A DNA stretch of 38,843 nt from Tepidibacter hydrothermalis (lineage in GTDB: Bacteria; Bacillota; Clostridia; Peptostreptococcales; Peptostreptococcaceae): assembly GCF_029542625.1 (NCBI RefSeq), contig NZ_CP120734.1, positions 1 to 38,843 on the forward strand, given 5' to 3'. The notes beneath the pieces were generated by a model, which saw only the letters and a program-made list of their open reading frames with translations, searched no databases and was not told the DNA's origin. Position numbers and translations under genes: made by a program. Positions 7,410 to 15,815 of the stretch are shown piece after piece; position 1 is the stretch's first letter, and the number at the start of each line of letters is the position of its first letter.

Positions 7410-8490
7410 TAAAGACACCTTCTTCTGCTATAGAACTATTGTCAAGGTGTATATTTTTAATAGGAGAAATAACTTCAACATCTACAACCTCATCAAGACT
7501 ATATACTGAATCAGAAACACCCATTTTTCTTATCACACCATCAATACCAACCACTTTAAAATAAGTTCTTATAGCTTGTTTTATTCTCTCTAGTACAGTT
7601 ATATTTTCAATTTCAGTTTCAAGCGTAAAGTTTTCTTTTAACTCTACATTTATTTCAATATTAACCTTTTGAGAATTAGGTTTAATTACTCCTAAGTCAC
7701 AACATAAAGGTCTTTTAGCTAAAACGTGAGTTGATGTTTTTGCAACTAATTCATCACTAGGTATTCCACTAACAGTAGATATTAATATATCTGTTGTTCC
7801 AGGTCCTCTGTTATTTTCTAATGTCTTGGCGAATGTAACCCCATCAACTTCCCTTGCTCTTTTTGCAAAGGCATCATCAGTTCCATAGAATTTTTCTTTT
7901 TCAAATCTACTTCTATATGTTTCATCATCTTCTCTATTTGTACCATCTTTGAAATATTTATCATTTCTTACAAACTCTATTCCGGTAGGGGGATTATTGA
8001 GTACTATAAAGCTTCCTGGAGGAACATTAGTATATTCTCCAACTTCTATTGTTTCACTTAATATAGAAACTTCTAATTCTCCAGCTTTTAAAACTGTATC
8101 TTCTTTCGTAATACCTGTAATTAATTTCCCATAGATTTCTTCATCAGTAGAAAACATAGTACCTTTTTTAATAGTAAGATCCTTATCAGAAGCAGCCTTC
8201 CTACCCATTATTACATTACCAACTGAATTGGTGTCTTTTTTTCTCTCTCCTACATTTAGAGATTTACCCCACCTATCTAAGTATTTACCTGTAGCTGTCA
8301 TTGGATTAGTTTGTTTTAAAATAAAGGCTTGATTGTAATAAAACCCTTCAATCTGATTTGCATATACTTTAGCTCTTATTGCTATATCTGATGCTGATGA
8401 AATACTATCTGTTTTTAATTCATTAGCAAACTCAACAAGCATCTCCTTGACTATTTGAGAGTGGTCTTTTTCTATTAAACTATTACTCAA
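7396..8490 (-). CDS. Baseplate wedge protein gpJ-like (XkdT type)
   Basis: 364 residues with the Baseplate_J pattern: TGKYLDRWGKSLNVGERKKD, a beta-rich middle (GTMFSTDEEIYGKL), GTNREDDETYRSRFEKEKFY and GPGTTDILI. In P2 and PBSX-like phages this protein forms the wedge with gpI and gp25-type proteins. The start is TTG at 8490, preceded by GGAGGTGGTAGC; the TTG overlaps the upstream stop (TTGA). The start choice is fixed by the ribosome site, as no ATG lies nearby in frame. Confidence 0.88.
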   Translation of the reverse strand: MSNSLIEKDHSQIVKEMLVEFANELKTDSISSASDIAIRAKVYANQIEGFYYNQAFILKQTNPMTATGKYLDRWGKSLNVGERKKDTNSVGNVIMGRKAASDKDLTIKKGTMFSTDEEIYGKLITGITKEDTVLKAGELEVSILSETIEVGEYTNVPPGSFIVLNNPPTGIEFVRNDKYFKDGTNREDDETYRSRFEKEKFYGTDDAFAKRAREVDGVTFAKTLENNRGPGTTDILISTVSGIPSDELVAKTSTHVLAKRPLCCDLGVIKPNSQKVNIEINVELKENFTLETEIENITVLERIKQAIRTYFKVVGIDGVIRKMGVSDSVYSLDEVVDVEVISPIKNIHLDNSSIAEEGVFNVSV

Positions 8491-8846
8491 GCTACCACCT
8501 CCAACTTATCTTCAATATCATTCCAATTAAAAAAGACAAGAATTAATATTTTTTTCTTGTCTATCCATTTAACTTCAACTTTCTTTATTTCTATATCACT
8601 TTCAGGTTTTAATGCTTCTCTAACATATAAATCAGCCATGGCAGCAACTCTAGAAGGTTTTTCTCTGTAAAGTAACTTTATTTTACTTCCTAGAGTCTCA
8701 TCATAAATAAAACTACCCCTTTCTACTGTTAGCCTTATCATCATACTTTGCTTTTTAGCTTCTATTCCTTTAACTGTCTGTATATCACTATAACCCTTTT
8801 TAACTAAATCTCTGTTTTCTAACTTATAATCAATCAACTTAACCAC
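8487..8846 (-). CDS. gp25/W-like baseplate protein (XkdS / DUF2634 type)
   Basis: 119 residues, with the lysozyme-like gp25 core: GIEAKKQSMMIRLTVERGSF, then IYDETLGSKIK, then AAMADLYVREALKPESDIEI and a hydrophobic beta strand. The 'ERGSFIYDETLGSKI' region matches the conserved part of DUF2634/gp25 proteins. Proteins of this group link the central hub to the wedge. It is encoded between the spike and gpJ genes, as in PBSX. Confidence 0.8.
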   Translation of the reverse strand: MVKLIDYKLENRDLVKKGYSDIQTVKGIEAKKQSMMIRLTVERGSFIYDETLGSKIKLLYREKPSRVAAMADLYVREALKPESDIEIKKVEVKWIDKKKILILVFFNWNDIEDKLEVVA

Positions 8847-8851
8847 CTTCT

Positions 8852-9274
8852 TTATATTCTTTCAGTTGTACCATCCTTGTTTATCTTGAAATGATTGTTA
8901 ATTAGTACAGCACCATCATTACTAAGTTTAAGCATAGCTCCACCCAAACTAAATAAAAGAAGTTCTCCAGGATCTAATGCAATATCATTAACTGTTTTTA
9001 TAGTACCTTCTATTTTGCTTTTAACTTCTTCATCTAGTAAAACTCCTAAACAAGCCGCATTTTCTCCACTATTCCAATTCTTAATAAGTTCTATATTTGT
9101 GTTAGCTGGTGGATTATATTTAATTCCAAAAGGAGAAATAAGAGGAACTTCTCTATATTCTCCAGCACCCTCTGCATTAACTTCATTTCCACTACTTGTT
9201 ACAGTTGCTATTTCAGCTATATTTTTAGCATTTCTATTGTTATCTCTTTCTCTTGAACTTCTGAAACTATCCAT
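8852..9274 (-). CDS. Baseplate central spike protein, gpV/gp45-like
   Basis: About 140 residues. It begins with a charged N-terminal segment, then an OB-like part (EYREVPLISPFGIKYNPPAN, GENAACLGVLLDEE), then LDPGELLLFSLGGAMLKLSN and a short beta-repeat tail (DGAVLINNHFKINKDGT). The tail resembles the beta-helical tip of Mu gp45/P2 gpV spikes that pierce the host surface. ATG 9274 is chosen because GGGAGGG lies 6 bases before it. It overlaps the hub stop codon by one base (TAATG). Confidence 0.72.
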   Translation of the reverse strand: MDSFRSSRERDNNRNAKNIAEIATVTSSGNEVNAEGAGEYREVPLISPFGIKYNPPANTNIELIKNWNSGENAACLGVLLDEEVKSKIEGTIKTVNDIALDPGELLLFSLGGAMLKLSNDGAVLINNHFKINKDGTTERI

Positions 9275-10281
9275 TACAATCCCTCCCATAGAGGTCTAAG
9301 CCTTATTATTTTCACATTACCTTCATTGTTATTTTTCTTATGTCTAATTCCTACAATAAAAAAAGTTTCGTTTGTATCTGTAACGGAATCTTTCACCCAA
9401 GCTGTTTTATTAGTTTGTATATCATACTTCCCATTTATAGTTATCTCTATCTCAAGAGTACCTCTTTTTCTTTCTTCAACATTTCTTTTAGCTACAGATT
9501 GGCCATGGCTTAACTTCTTAGCTTCTCCATTTTCTAAAATCATTCTTCTTTTTATTCCCCAAGAAGATAATACCTTATCTAAGTATTTACTTGTGAAAGA
9601 CTTCTTCTTACCTTGTCCTCTTATCCATACTTCACTTTTAACATCTGCGCCTCTTTTTCTTTTAGAGAATCTTTTTACTCTAATAGCATTTTTTATACTC
9701 ATATCATTAGTAAATGTATAAATAGCATCTTCTTTATAGTTAAGTACATCAGCAATTATTGTACTGTCTTGAGTACACCAGAGCCACATACCACACTTTT
9801 TAGCTTGTTGAGATACTACATCCCACTCACTCATACCTACATCTACAACAACTTTATCTAGAGTCTTATCAAATTTAGAGTTTACTTTGAAATTATTAAA
9901 ACCATAAGGCTGTGCAATCTTTTTTAAAAGCGTACTAAACTTTATCTTCTTATACGTTTGAGGAACTGCATCATTTTCAAGCAATAATAAACTCTTGTCT
10001 CTTCCATCAATTTCAATTCTATTTGAATTTTCATCCCATGACTCATCTACATCATCAGAAATTCCATCAAGAATAACTTTATCATTCTCTTTTATAGTGA
10101 ATATATCATTAAAAGTAAATATCCCTGTATTCATGCCTTTTCCATCAGCTCCTACAGGGTTTTCTATAACGATATTGAAGTGATCTGCTGGAATATCTAA
10201 GCTTGTTTCTATATCAAACTCACTCATCCGCTTTATTTTATAATTCTTTTTATGTTTTAAACTTTCAACTTCTACATACAT
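9274..10281 (-). CDS. Baseplate hub, late-control gene D-like (XkdQ type)
   Basis: About 335 residues with GPD/hub features: FDIETSLDIPADHFNIVIEN, then KVILDGISDDVDESWDENSN, then IEIDGRDKSLLLLEN and a long beta-rich second half (QQAKKCGMWLWCTQDSTIIA). Hub proteins of this type (P2 gpD, XkdQ) form the trimer under the tube that carries the spike. The ATG at 10281 has AGGTG six bases upstream; a GTG nine bases earlier is less well placed. It directly follows the LysM gene and overlaps the spike gene by one base. Confidence 0.85.
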   Translation of the reverse strand: MYVEVESLKHKKNYKIKRMSEFDIETSLDIPADHFNIVIENPVGADGKGMNTGIFTFNDIFTIKENDKVILDGISDDVDESWDENSNRIEIDGRDKSLLLLENDAVPQTYKKIKFSTLLKKIAQPYGFNNFKVNSKFDKTLDKVVVDVGMSEWDVVSQQAKKCGMWLWCTQDSTIIADVLNYKEDAIYTFTNDMSIKNAIRVKRFSKRKRGADVKSEVWIRGQGKKKSFTSKYLDKVLSSWGIKRRMILENGEAKKLSHGQSVAKRNVEERKRGTLEIEITINGKYDIQTNKTAWVKDSVTDTNETFFIVGIRHKKNNNEGNVKIIRLRPLWEGL

Positions 10282-10290
10282 ATGTATCAC

Positions 10291-10893
10291 CTAAATTATA
10301 AGTTTTTGTCCAGCTTGTATTAAATTAGGATTTTTCAAACTGTTTTTGTCAGCTATATCTCTCCATGGCTTATTGTACTTTTTAGCAATCAAGCTTAAAC
10401 ATTCCCCTTTTTTAACTGTATGAGTCTTGGTTTCTACTTTAGATTCCTTTTTTGCATACTTATCAATAGGTTCCCCCTCAGTATTTGTATCATTTAGAAT
10501 AAACATTCCTTTATCAAACTCTTCAACCACATTATCTGGAATATGTTCTATAAAAGAAAAGCTATACTTAACATAATTAGGTGTAGGCTCTTGCTCCACT
10601 TCTAATTTATTAAATATAGCTTGTTGAATCTGCCATATAGGATGAATTAATGTTCCTGGACCTGTGTTATAAAATGCAGTTGCTAACTTTTTAAACTCAT
10701 CATATGCTCCTTTTCCTATGAATTCACCTGTTCCAGATACTTCTCTAGGTTTCATACCCATATCATCTACTTCATTGATATTTGTATAAGGATAATGATG
10801 TACAGCTGTATTCTTTTCAAAATTAATTTTATAGGTAGCTGGATTCACTTGCCATATATAGTTTTTATACTTTAAAGGGCTTAATTTATCCAT
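10291..10893 (-). CDS. LysM-containing baseplate protein (XkdP type)
   Basis: Residues 1-130 are a tail-associated domain (PLKYKNYIWQVNPATYKINF, then EVSGTGEFIGKGAYDEFKKL). A C-terminal LysM repeat follows: TVKKGECLSLIAKKYNKPWR then DIADKNSLKNPNLIQAGQKL. LysM binds glycan chains, and this arrangement is standard for XkdP between tape measure and hub. Start ATG 10893 follows AAAAGGTGGTGG; the upstream ATG at 10920 has no site of its own. There is a 62-base or longer gap to the tape measure gene. Confidence 0.88.
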   Translation of the reverse strand: MDKLSPLKYKNYIWQVNPATYKINFEKNTAVHHYPYTNINEVDDMGMKPREVSGTGEFIGKGAYDEFKKLATAFYNTGPGTLIHPIWQIQQAIFNKLEVEQEPTPNYVKYSFSFIEHIPDNVVEEFDKGMFILNDTNTEGEPIDKYAKKESKVETKTHTVKKGECLSLIAKKYNKPWRDIADKNSLKNPNLIQAGQKLII

Positions 10894-10982
10894 TTTACCA
10901 CCACCTTTTTGTATTTTCATTGCAATTTTTGATAAAACAAATTATAAACTTAATATAGTAGGTGTTTGTGTGATATTAATTT

Positions 10983-13373
10983 TTATCTAGTAGTACCAGA
11001 ATATCTTCTAGAATTTCTTTCTACTTGTTTTCCTATATTCTCATAAGTAATTTCAGTTCTTTTTGGTGCAAGCTTAGAACCATCTATATAAATATTTGCA
11101 TTTAATGTAGGTTTAGGAACATTTATTGTATTGGTTGTGTTAAGAGAAGTATTAAGCAGAAGATCCTTCTTAAACATGTTAGAAATATCTTCTTTTATCT
11201 TTTGAGAACTAATGTCCCTTTTAATAATAGTATCTTTTTTATTATAGTAGTTCGGCTTATAAGATTTAACCGTTTGTGGCTTGGGATGTATAGATAAATA
11301 AGCAGATATTGAATCAGCTAATTCCTTACCTCTCATATTTTCTCTTGCTGCTGTTTTACTATCTATAATAGGATTCTTACCTTCTGGATTAATTTTTTTC
11401 TCCAAAGCTGACATAACTAAGGTAAAGGCTCCAGCTGCAATCAAAGGCCCAGCCGCACTTAAAGCTGTTGTTATTGCAGTTCCTCCTATTCCTACTTCTG
11501 CTAGACTTATAGCCCCCTCTTTCATAGCTTCCGTTATAATGGTTCCTGTTGCTTTACCTGTTGTTCCTTCTAGAAGAAGTTGACCTACTTTAGGAGTATT
11601 TAACATCATTTGTTTTATCGCAGTTTCTCCAAGCTTTAACCCTGCCATTCCAGTAAGAACAGGTGTTAAACTTCCTCCTGGTGAAGGCATTACATTAGAA
11701 GGTTTAGGATTGAAATTATTTCCTTTACTATTAACTGAATTTCCATATACATTAACTATATTTGCATTGATATTCATGGTTTTTATTGTACTGGCCAGGC
11801 TTTCTCCTGTTTTTTCTCCTTTTTTATTGCCAAAGTTAGTGTTAAACCAAGCTATGGCATCGATAACCTTCTTAAAAGCATATCCTCCTACAATTCCTTT
11901 ACCAACTAACTTGGCATTCTCTCTGTAAGTTACTGCATTTTCATCATCTCCAACATAATTCAGTAAAAAACTTCCTATACTATCAAAGAACTTAGCTAGT
12001 GGAGGATTTATTTTTTCAAGTTGTTCCACACCCTCTTTTAAACCATCTCTAAACTTTTCAACTGGTGTTAAATCTATATCTTTAATTTGAGTTTCAAGCA
12101 GTGCAATAGATTTCTTAATCATAGCCTTATTAGTAGGATCATCTTCAAATTCAAGTTTATCTTCCAAATTCATTTTTTGAACTGTAAACTTTTGCTTTTT
12201 AATAGTAGGTTCCATTAATGCATTTAACAAAGGGCTTAAGGCATAGATACTTTCCATACCATAGATTTTAAAGTTATTCCACAAAAGCTTAAGTTGTGTA
12301 CCCATACTTTCAAGTCTATCTCCATAAGCATCCATAACAGCCCCATCCGAGTTATTCATTTCTCCGAGTATTCTATCAAATTCTTTTAAATCACCTAAAA
12401 GCGGTTGCAATGCCCTTACTGCTTCATCAGAACCAAGAATATTTTTAAGGAATCCTGCTCTTTGTTCTTTAGTCATTCCACGTTTTTCAAATTGTTCATT
12501 TAAATCTTTAAATATACCTGTTAATTTTCTAGTATGTCCTGCGGTGTCTTGTATATCTACACCGAATTCTTTAAAGCCTTTTATAGCTTTAGCATCTGTA
12601 AACTTATTAAACAACTGTACAAGAGAAGTTGCAGCAACATTAGCTGGAATAGAGTTTTTAGTAATACCAGCTATGGATCCATATAACTCCTCAATAGAAA
12701 CACCTGCATTATCTGCTGATTTAAGTACACCTGTTTCAAGGGATGATGCTAATTGTTCATATTCAACGATACCATTCTTTACTGTACTAAATTGAACATC
12801 TAGTATATGATCTAAATCTTTTATTTCTTTTCCAAATGCATTCATAGTTCCCATGGCAGCTTTAGTAACTACAGGAATATCTGTATCACCACCAACTGAT
12901 GCTATACCAAATTTTCTAGTTGTCATAGATGCATATTTTGGATCAGCTCCTGATGAAATAGAATCATAAAATCCTTGAGTAATTGTTGTATAGTCTGCAG
13001 GAATAAGCTTATTTATATTTATTGCATCTCTAAACATTTTATCCTGGCTTTGTTTTGTTTGCTGATATAATGTATTAGTTTTACTTATTCCGTCATTTAG
13101 CTGTGAAAAATCCCTTAATGTCGTAGCAGTATATAAAGCAGCTGCCCCTGATGCACCTTGAAAACTTCTCTTTGCTATTCTATCCAAACCATTTAATCTA
13201 TTAGAAAATTTATATATAGAACTATCTGCCTTTCTTAAACTTGTAGACATTTCTCTTAAGCTTTTAGAAGCACTTTTTTCTACATTTTCAAAGTCTCTCT
13301 TAACTTCTAATAAAGGTCCTTTGGCTTTGTTTTTAGCATCTACTATAAAACTTACTTCTTTATCTTTAGCCAT
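10983..13373 (-). CDS. Tail tape measure protein, 796 aa
   Basis: The largest tail gene, directly after the tail chaperones. The N-terminal 90 residues are charged and helical; residues about 100-350 match the TP901-type tape-measure core (DAININKLIPADYTTITQGF, then TNSIPANVAATSLVQLFNKF). A hydrophobic Gly/Ala-rich segment (ITTALSAAGPLIAAGAFTLV, around residue 640) is the usual membrane-active part. At the commonly used 1.5 angstrom per residue, 796 residues would predict a tail near 120 nm (inference). The start has AGGTG upstream and lies 9 bases after the frameshifted chaperone stop. Confidence 0.92.
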   Translation of the reverse strand: MAKDKEVSFIVDAKNKAKGPLLEVKRDFENVEKSASKSLREMSTSLRKADSSIYKFSNRLNGLDRIAKRSFQGASGAAALYTATTLRDFSQLNDGISKTNTLYQQTKQSQDKMFRDAININKLIPADYTTITQGFYDSISSGADPKYASMTTRKFGIASVGGDTDIPVVTKAAMGTMNAFGKEIKDLDHILDVQFSTVKNGIVEYEQLASSLETGVLKSADNAGVSIEELYGSIAGITKNSIPANVAATSLVQLFNKFTDAKAIKGFKEFGVDIQDTAGHTRKLTGIFKDLNEQFEKRGMTKEQRAGFLKNILGSDEAVRALQPLLGDLKEFDRILGEMNNSDGAVMDAYGDRLESMGTQLKLLWNNFKIYGMESIYALSPLLNALMEPTIKKQKFTVQKMNLEDKLEFEDDPTNKAMIKKSIALLETQIKDIDLTPVEKFRDGLKEGVEQLEKINPPLAKFFDSIGSFLLNYVGDDENAVTYRENAKLVGKGIVGGYAFKKVIDAIAWFNTNFGNKKGEKTGESLASTIKTMNINANIVNVYGNSVNSKGNNFNPKPSNVMPSPGGSLTPVLTGMAGLKLGETAIKQMMLNTPKVGQLLLEGTTGKATGTIITEAMKEGAISLAEVGIGGTAITTALSAAGPLIAAGAFTLVMSALEKKINPEGKNPIIDSKTAARENMRGKELADSISAYLSIHPKPQTVKSYKPNYYNKKDTIIKRDISSQKIKEDISNMFKKDLLLNTSLNTTNTINVPKPTLNANIYIDGSKLAPKRTEITYENIGKQVERNSRRYSGTTR

Positions 13374-13381
13374 ATATTCAC

Positions 13382-14055
13382 CTACTCTCCATCTTCAGCC
13401 ATGGCTTTAAATTTACTTTCATCAAAAGAACTATTTTTTACAAATGCTCTTTCAGATTCCATAACTTCACCGCAACGAGTGCAAGTATCTTTCTTTATAT
13501 CCTCTTTACATTTGCTACACATACCCTCTATTTTTTCATCTTGGTCTATCATTAAATTCATATAGATCCAAGTTATTTGTCCTGAGGTAAGTTTCTTAAA
13601 GTCAGCATTTGATGGAAGTATCTTAAAATGGTTTGCAATTCTCCATCTAAGTCGCTCAGTAGTATCTGATCTAAGTTTTTTTTTATTTCTTCAAGTTCTT
13701 CCTCTGTCATTTCTTCTATATCTTCACTAGTTCCATTTTGAACCTCTAAGTATTTATAATGGAGTTCATATATTTCTGTAGTGGTAAGATTCTCATTTAT
13801 CTCATCAAATTCACTTATTTCTTCGTCTAAGTTCTCAGGATTTCTCATAGCTTTTTCTAATACATATGTATTAAAAATAATATCTGCTGTATCTGCATCC
13901 ACGGTATGTTTAGTTATATATGCCATGGCTTTCTCTCTACATGTGACAATAGTTTTATTATTAAGCTGCACTAGAGCCACCTTTATATTAGTTCCTGGAA
14001 TATAAGTTATTATATGCTTACAAATTCCATTTCTTAGATTAGCAAGAATACCCAT
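13382..14055 (-). CDS. Frameshifted tail assembly chaperone (gpGT-type)
   Basis: A -1 shift at the A-AAA-AAC site (13675-13681) joins the first 127 codons of the upstream frame to a 97-codon extension ending at 13382. The extension reads LRSDTTERLRWRIANHFKIL, then TSGQITWIYMNLMIDQDEK, then a four-Cys zinc-ribbon-like part (CSKC...CTRCG). It has no convincing start site of its own at its beginning. It resembles the T domains that recruit the tape measure protein in lambda gpGT and PBSX-like tails. The end abuts the tape measure gene. The fusion is inferred from sequence and family precedent. Confidence 0.82.
13573..14055 (-). CDS. Tail assembly chaperone (gpG / XkdN type), 160 aa
   Basis: Zero-frame product, starting MGILANLRNGICKHIITYIP and ending RNLPQDK. 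Helical acidic protein (EISEFDEINENLTTTEIYEL) of the size expected for a tape-measure chaperone encoded between the tube and tape measure genes. Codons 124-127 (ATA AAA AAA AAC) contain the slippery site that produces the longer form. The gene follows a hairpin (14077-14094) after the tube gene, which would lower its expression relative to sheath and tube. CCTCC on the plus strand at 14062 corresponds to its AGGAGG ribosome site. Confidence 0.85.
   Translation of the reverse strand: MGILANLRNGICKHIITYIPGTNIKVALVQLNNKTIVTCREKAMAYITKHTVDADTADIIFNTYVLEKAMRNPENLDEEISEFDEINENLTTTEIYELHYKYLEVQNGTSEDIEEMTEEELEEIKKNLDQILLSDLDGELQTILRYFHQMLTLRNLPQDK
13675..13681 (-). promoter_or_regulatory. Programmed -1 ribosomal frameshift site A-AAA-AAC
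   Basis: On the minus strand a run of nine A is followed by C. Read in frame it is ATA AAA AAA AAC, which contains a canonical X-XXY-YYZ heptamer. Shifting back one base opens a 97-codon frame with clear gpT-like sequence. No other slippery run lies in the overlap of the two frames. Confidence 0.85.
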
Positions 14056-14076
14056 AAAAACCTCCTAATTAAAAGA

Positions 14077-14094
14077 GATAGTCATAAGACTATC
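14077..14094 (-). terminator. Attenuator hairpin after the tail tube gene
   Basis: A 7-bp stem (GATAGTC with GACTATC) closes a 4-nt loop, immediately after the tube stop codon. On the minus strand it is followed by TCTTTT. It is short, so partial termination or mRNA end protection is more likely than full stop. It sits between a highly expressed structural gene and the low-abundance chaperone gene. Confidence 0.6.
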
Positions 14095-14095
14095 C

Positions 14096-14512
14096 CTATT
14101 TTTTAACTCTATTAAATTTAGCTGCAGTAAACCTCATATTTTCAGTTACCTTATCTTTAAGTTTTCCATCCTCTGAAACCTCGCTCCAGTTACACATGCT
14201 GTATGTTTCAGTTCTATCGGGCTTTTCTATTACAAAGTCAAAATCCTCTAATTCATCAAGATATATTCCATCTGCTATAGCTTCATCTGTAGCATAGGCT
14301 CTTGATATGTCTAATTCATAAGTAGTCTTTGATCCATACGTTGCAACTGCTTCTTTTTCTCCAAATGCATCTTGAGTTTTTGTATCCTTCTTTTTACTAT
14401 TCTTATAACTTTCAACAATTGCTACCTTTTTAGATACTCCATTATGGATTATACGGAAATATATATCATCTGATGTTGGTATACCAGCAAATAGCTGTAA
14501 ATTTATTTTCAA
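14096..14512 (-). CDS. Tail tube protein (XkdM type), 138 aa
   Basis: Begins MKINLQLFAG, a start shared by many Firmicute phage structural proteins, then a beta-rich tube-protein body (TSDDIYFRIIHNGVSKKVAI, TYELDISRAYATDEAIADGI, DELEDFDFVIEKPDRTETYS). Length (138 aa) and position right after the sheath gene match XkdM-like tube proteins, which stack as hexamers inside the sheath. A GGAGG ribosome site precedes the start; the gap to the sheath gene is only 12 bases. Confidence 0.85.
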   Translation of the reverse strand: MKINLQLFAGIPTSDDIYFRIIHNGVSKKVAIVESYKNSKKKDTKTQDAFGEKEAVATYGSKTTYELDISRAYATDEAIADGIYLDELEDFDFVIEKPDRTETYSMCNWSEVSEDGKLKDKVTENMRFTAAKFNRVKK

Positions 14513-14524
14513 TTAAATCACCTC

Positions 14525-15634
14525 CTAAACTAAAGCTTTACCATGCAAGAATATTGTATTTAAAGGTAATACAATTTCATAATTATAATAAACATGGAAT
14601 CTACTTCTTTTATCTGGTTGTCTTTCTATTTTATAGACATTAGGATTTTCTATAATTTCTTTTTCCTCTTGTCCTTTTAACCACGTAAAAGCATCTGACT
14701 TAACTTCTCCCATGGCTTTTGGAGAAGCTTTAACTCTAGGATGAAGTGTACTAAGTCTATTTCTAAGACCTTCATCTATATGTTGTTTAACTTTCATAAC
14801 TGTACCTTCTTGAAACTTATCATCTGCTACTAGTGGAGAAACTGTATCATCTTTTGTATATGTAGAAACCCATCTATCTATATGAATTTTACCGTTTATA
14901 CTTCTACAAGCTGAAATACCTCCACTATATAAAGCTTCTAAATCAGTATCATCAAGTTTATTATATAACCCTCCAAACAAGTCTCTAGGAAGTTCTATAT
15001 TATGTATTGGCATAGCAGGATCTAGCTCTAAAGCATCTTGAGCTGCACATGCAGCTGCTAAGTAAATTGAATTATCATTAGTAGTTCCATCCGTTGATAA
15101 TGGAATACTTCCCCATAAAGTCACTCCTCCATTATTTATAGGAGTTGCTAATGCTACGGTAGAAGACACGTTTAAATCTTTCTCTACACCTAAATGAGAG
15201 CGTCTTTCTTTTCTATTCTTTGAAGCTTTATCACAATGATTTCTAATTTCTAAATGAACATCTGCTTTTGTAGTATCAGTTATAACTATCTTTACAGCTT
15301 CCTCATTATATAAAACATTAAGAGCTTCTTTATATTCTTCTACACTTATTTCTTTATTCTCAGTTTTTAAAACTGGAACACATACAAGCTTATTTACTCC
15401 ACTTAATGTTTCAATTTCAACTAACTTAGACATTTCACTATCTTTTCCAAACAAAGTATAAGCATCTTCTTTAATTTGTATTGCATGAGCCTTCGTAGTA
15501 GATTCTGTATATACAGTTTGATTTACAGTTGCTACTATTCCTATAGGTAGGCAAGTTCCAGGAAAGCCCATAACTTCTTTTGATACTGTTGATTCACTAA
15601 AAACTCCAATTCTTTGAGTATCTGGTATAGTCAT
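14525..15634 (-). CDS. Contractile tail sheath protein (XkdK type), 369 aa
   Basis: Sheath-family features: an N-terminal FPGTCLPIGIVATVN, a middle with NNGGVTLWGSIPLSTD and SIYLAAACAAQDALELDPAM, and a C-terminal KGQEEKEIIENPNVYKIERQ ending in a beta-rich tail. Presence of sheath plus tube establishes a contractile tail. In this frame a TAG codon sits immediately before the ATG, so the start is fixed at 15634, yet the ATG lacks a clear ribosome site. It overlaps a small upstream frame by ATGA, so translation may be coupled. At 369 residues it is shorter than the roughly 440-470 of PBSX XkdK. Confidence 0.88.
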   Translation of the reverse strand: MTIPDTQRIGVFSESTVSKEVMGFPGTCLPIGIVATVNQTVYTESTTKAHAIQIKEDAYTLFGKDSEMSKLVEIETLSGVNKLVCVPVLKTENKEISVEEYKEALNVLYNEEAVKIVITDTTKADVHLEIRNHCDKASKNRKERRSHLGVEKDLNVSSTVALATPINNGGVTLWGSIPLSTDGTTNDNSIYLAAACAAQDALELDPAMPIHNIELPRDLFGGLYNKLDDTDLEALYSGGISACRSINGKIHIDRWVSTYTKDDTVSPLVADDKFQEGTVMKVKQHIDEGLRNRLSTLHPRVKASPKAMGEVKSDAFTWLKGQEEKEIIENPNVYKIERQPDKRSRFHVYYNYEIVLPLNTIFLHGKALV

Positions 15635-15699
15635 CTATTATCTTTAGCGAGAGAATGTAAAACAGCAACAAACCTCTCACTAAATCCACCTCCTTTCAT
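15631..15699 (-). CDS. Tiny frame upstream of sheath (possible remnant), 22 aa
   Basis: ATG 15699 opens a 22-codon frame ending SERFVAVLHSLAKDNR, whose stop overlaps the sheath start as ATGA. The ending looks protein-like, and small genes sit at the neck/sheath border of PBSX-type clusters (recalled, not checked). Its ATG has no ribosome site; instead a perfect AAAGGAGGTGG lies inside the frame (15686-15696), placed for a GTG at 15680 in another frame that runs 27 codons into the sheath gene. I take this as the residue of a small gene damaged when the opposite-strand gene arrived, possibly kept for coupling. Confidence 0.35.
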   Translation of the reverse strand: MKGGGFSERFVAVLHSLAKDNR

Positions 15700-15761
15700 T
15701 TTATACGCTTTTTTGTCACTAACAAGTCTGTCTAAATTTTTAATATAATTACATAATATGG

Positions 15762-15767
15762 TATAAT
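15762..15767 (+). promoter_or_regulatory. Candidate -10 element for the 15816 membrane gene
   Basis: TATAAT lies 49 bases before the ATG. The hexamer 17 bases upstream (TTTAAT, 15739-15744) is a poor -35. As the gene opposes the surrounding operon it must have its own promoter, and this is the only consensus -10 in the gap. Confidence 0.5.
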
Positions 15768-15815
15768 ACATAAGATATAAAAAATCATATTAAATTAAAG
15801 AAAGGAATTTGTATA

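Noticed and set aside
15599-15680. 27-codon GTG leader frame as a real gene
   Set aside because: It has an excellent ribosome site but an unremarkable sequence ending inside the sheath gene; kept only as part of the sheath-start finding.
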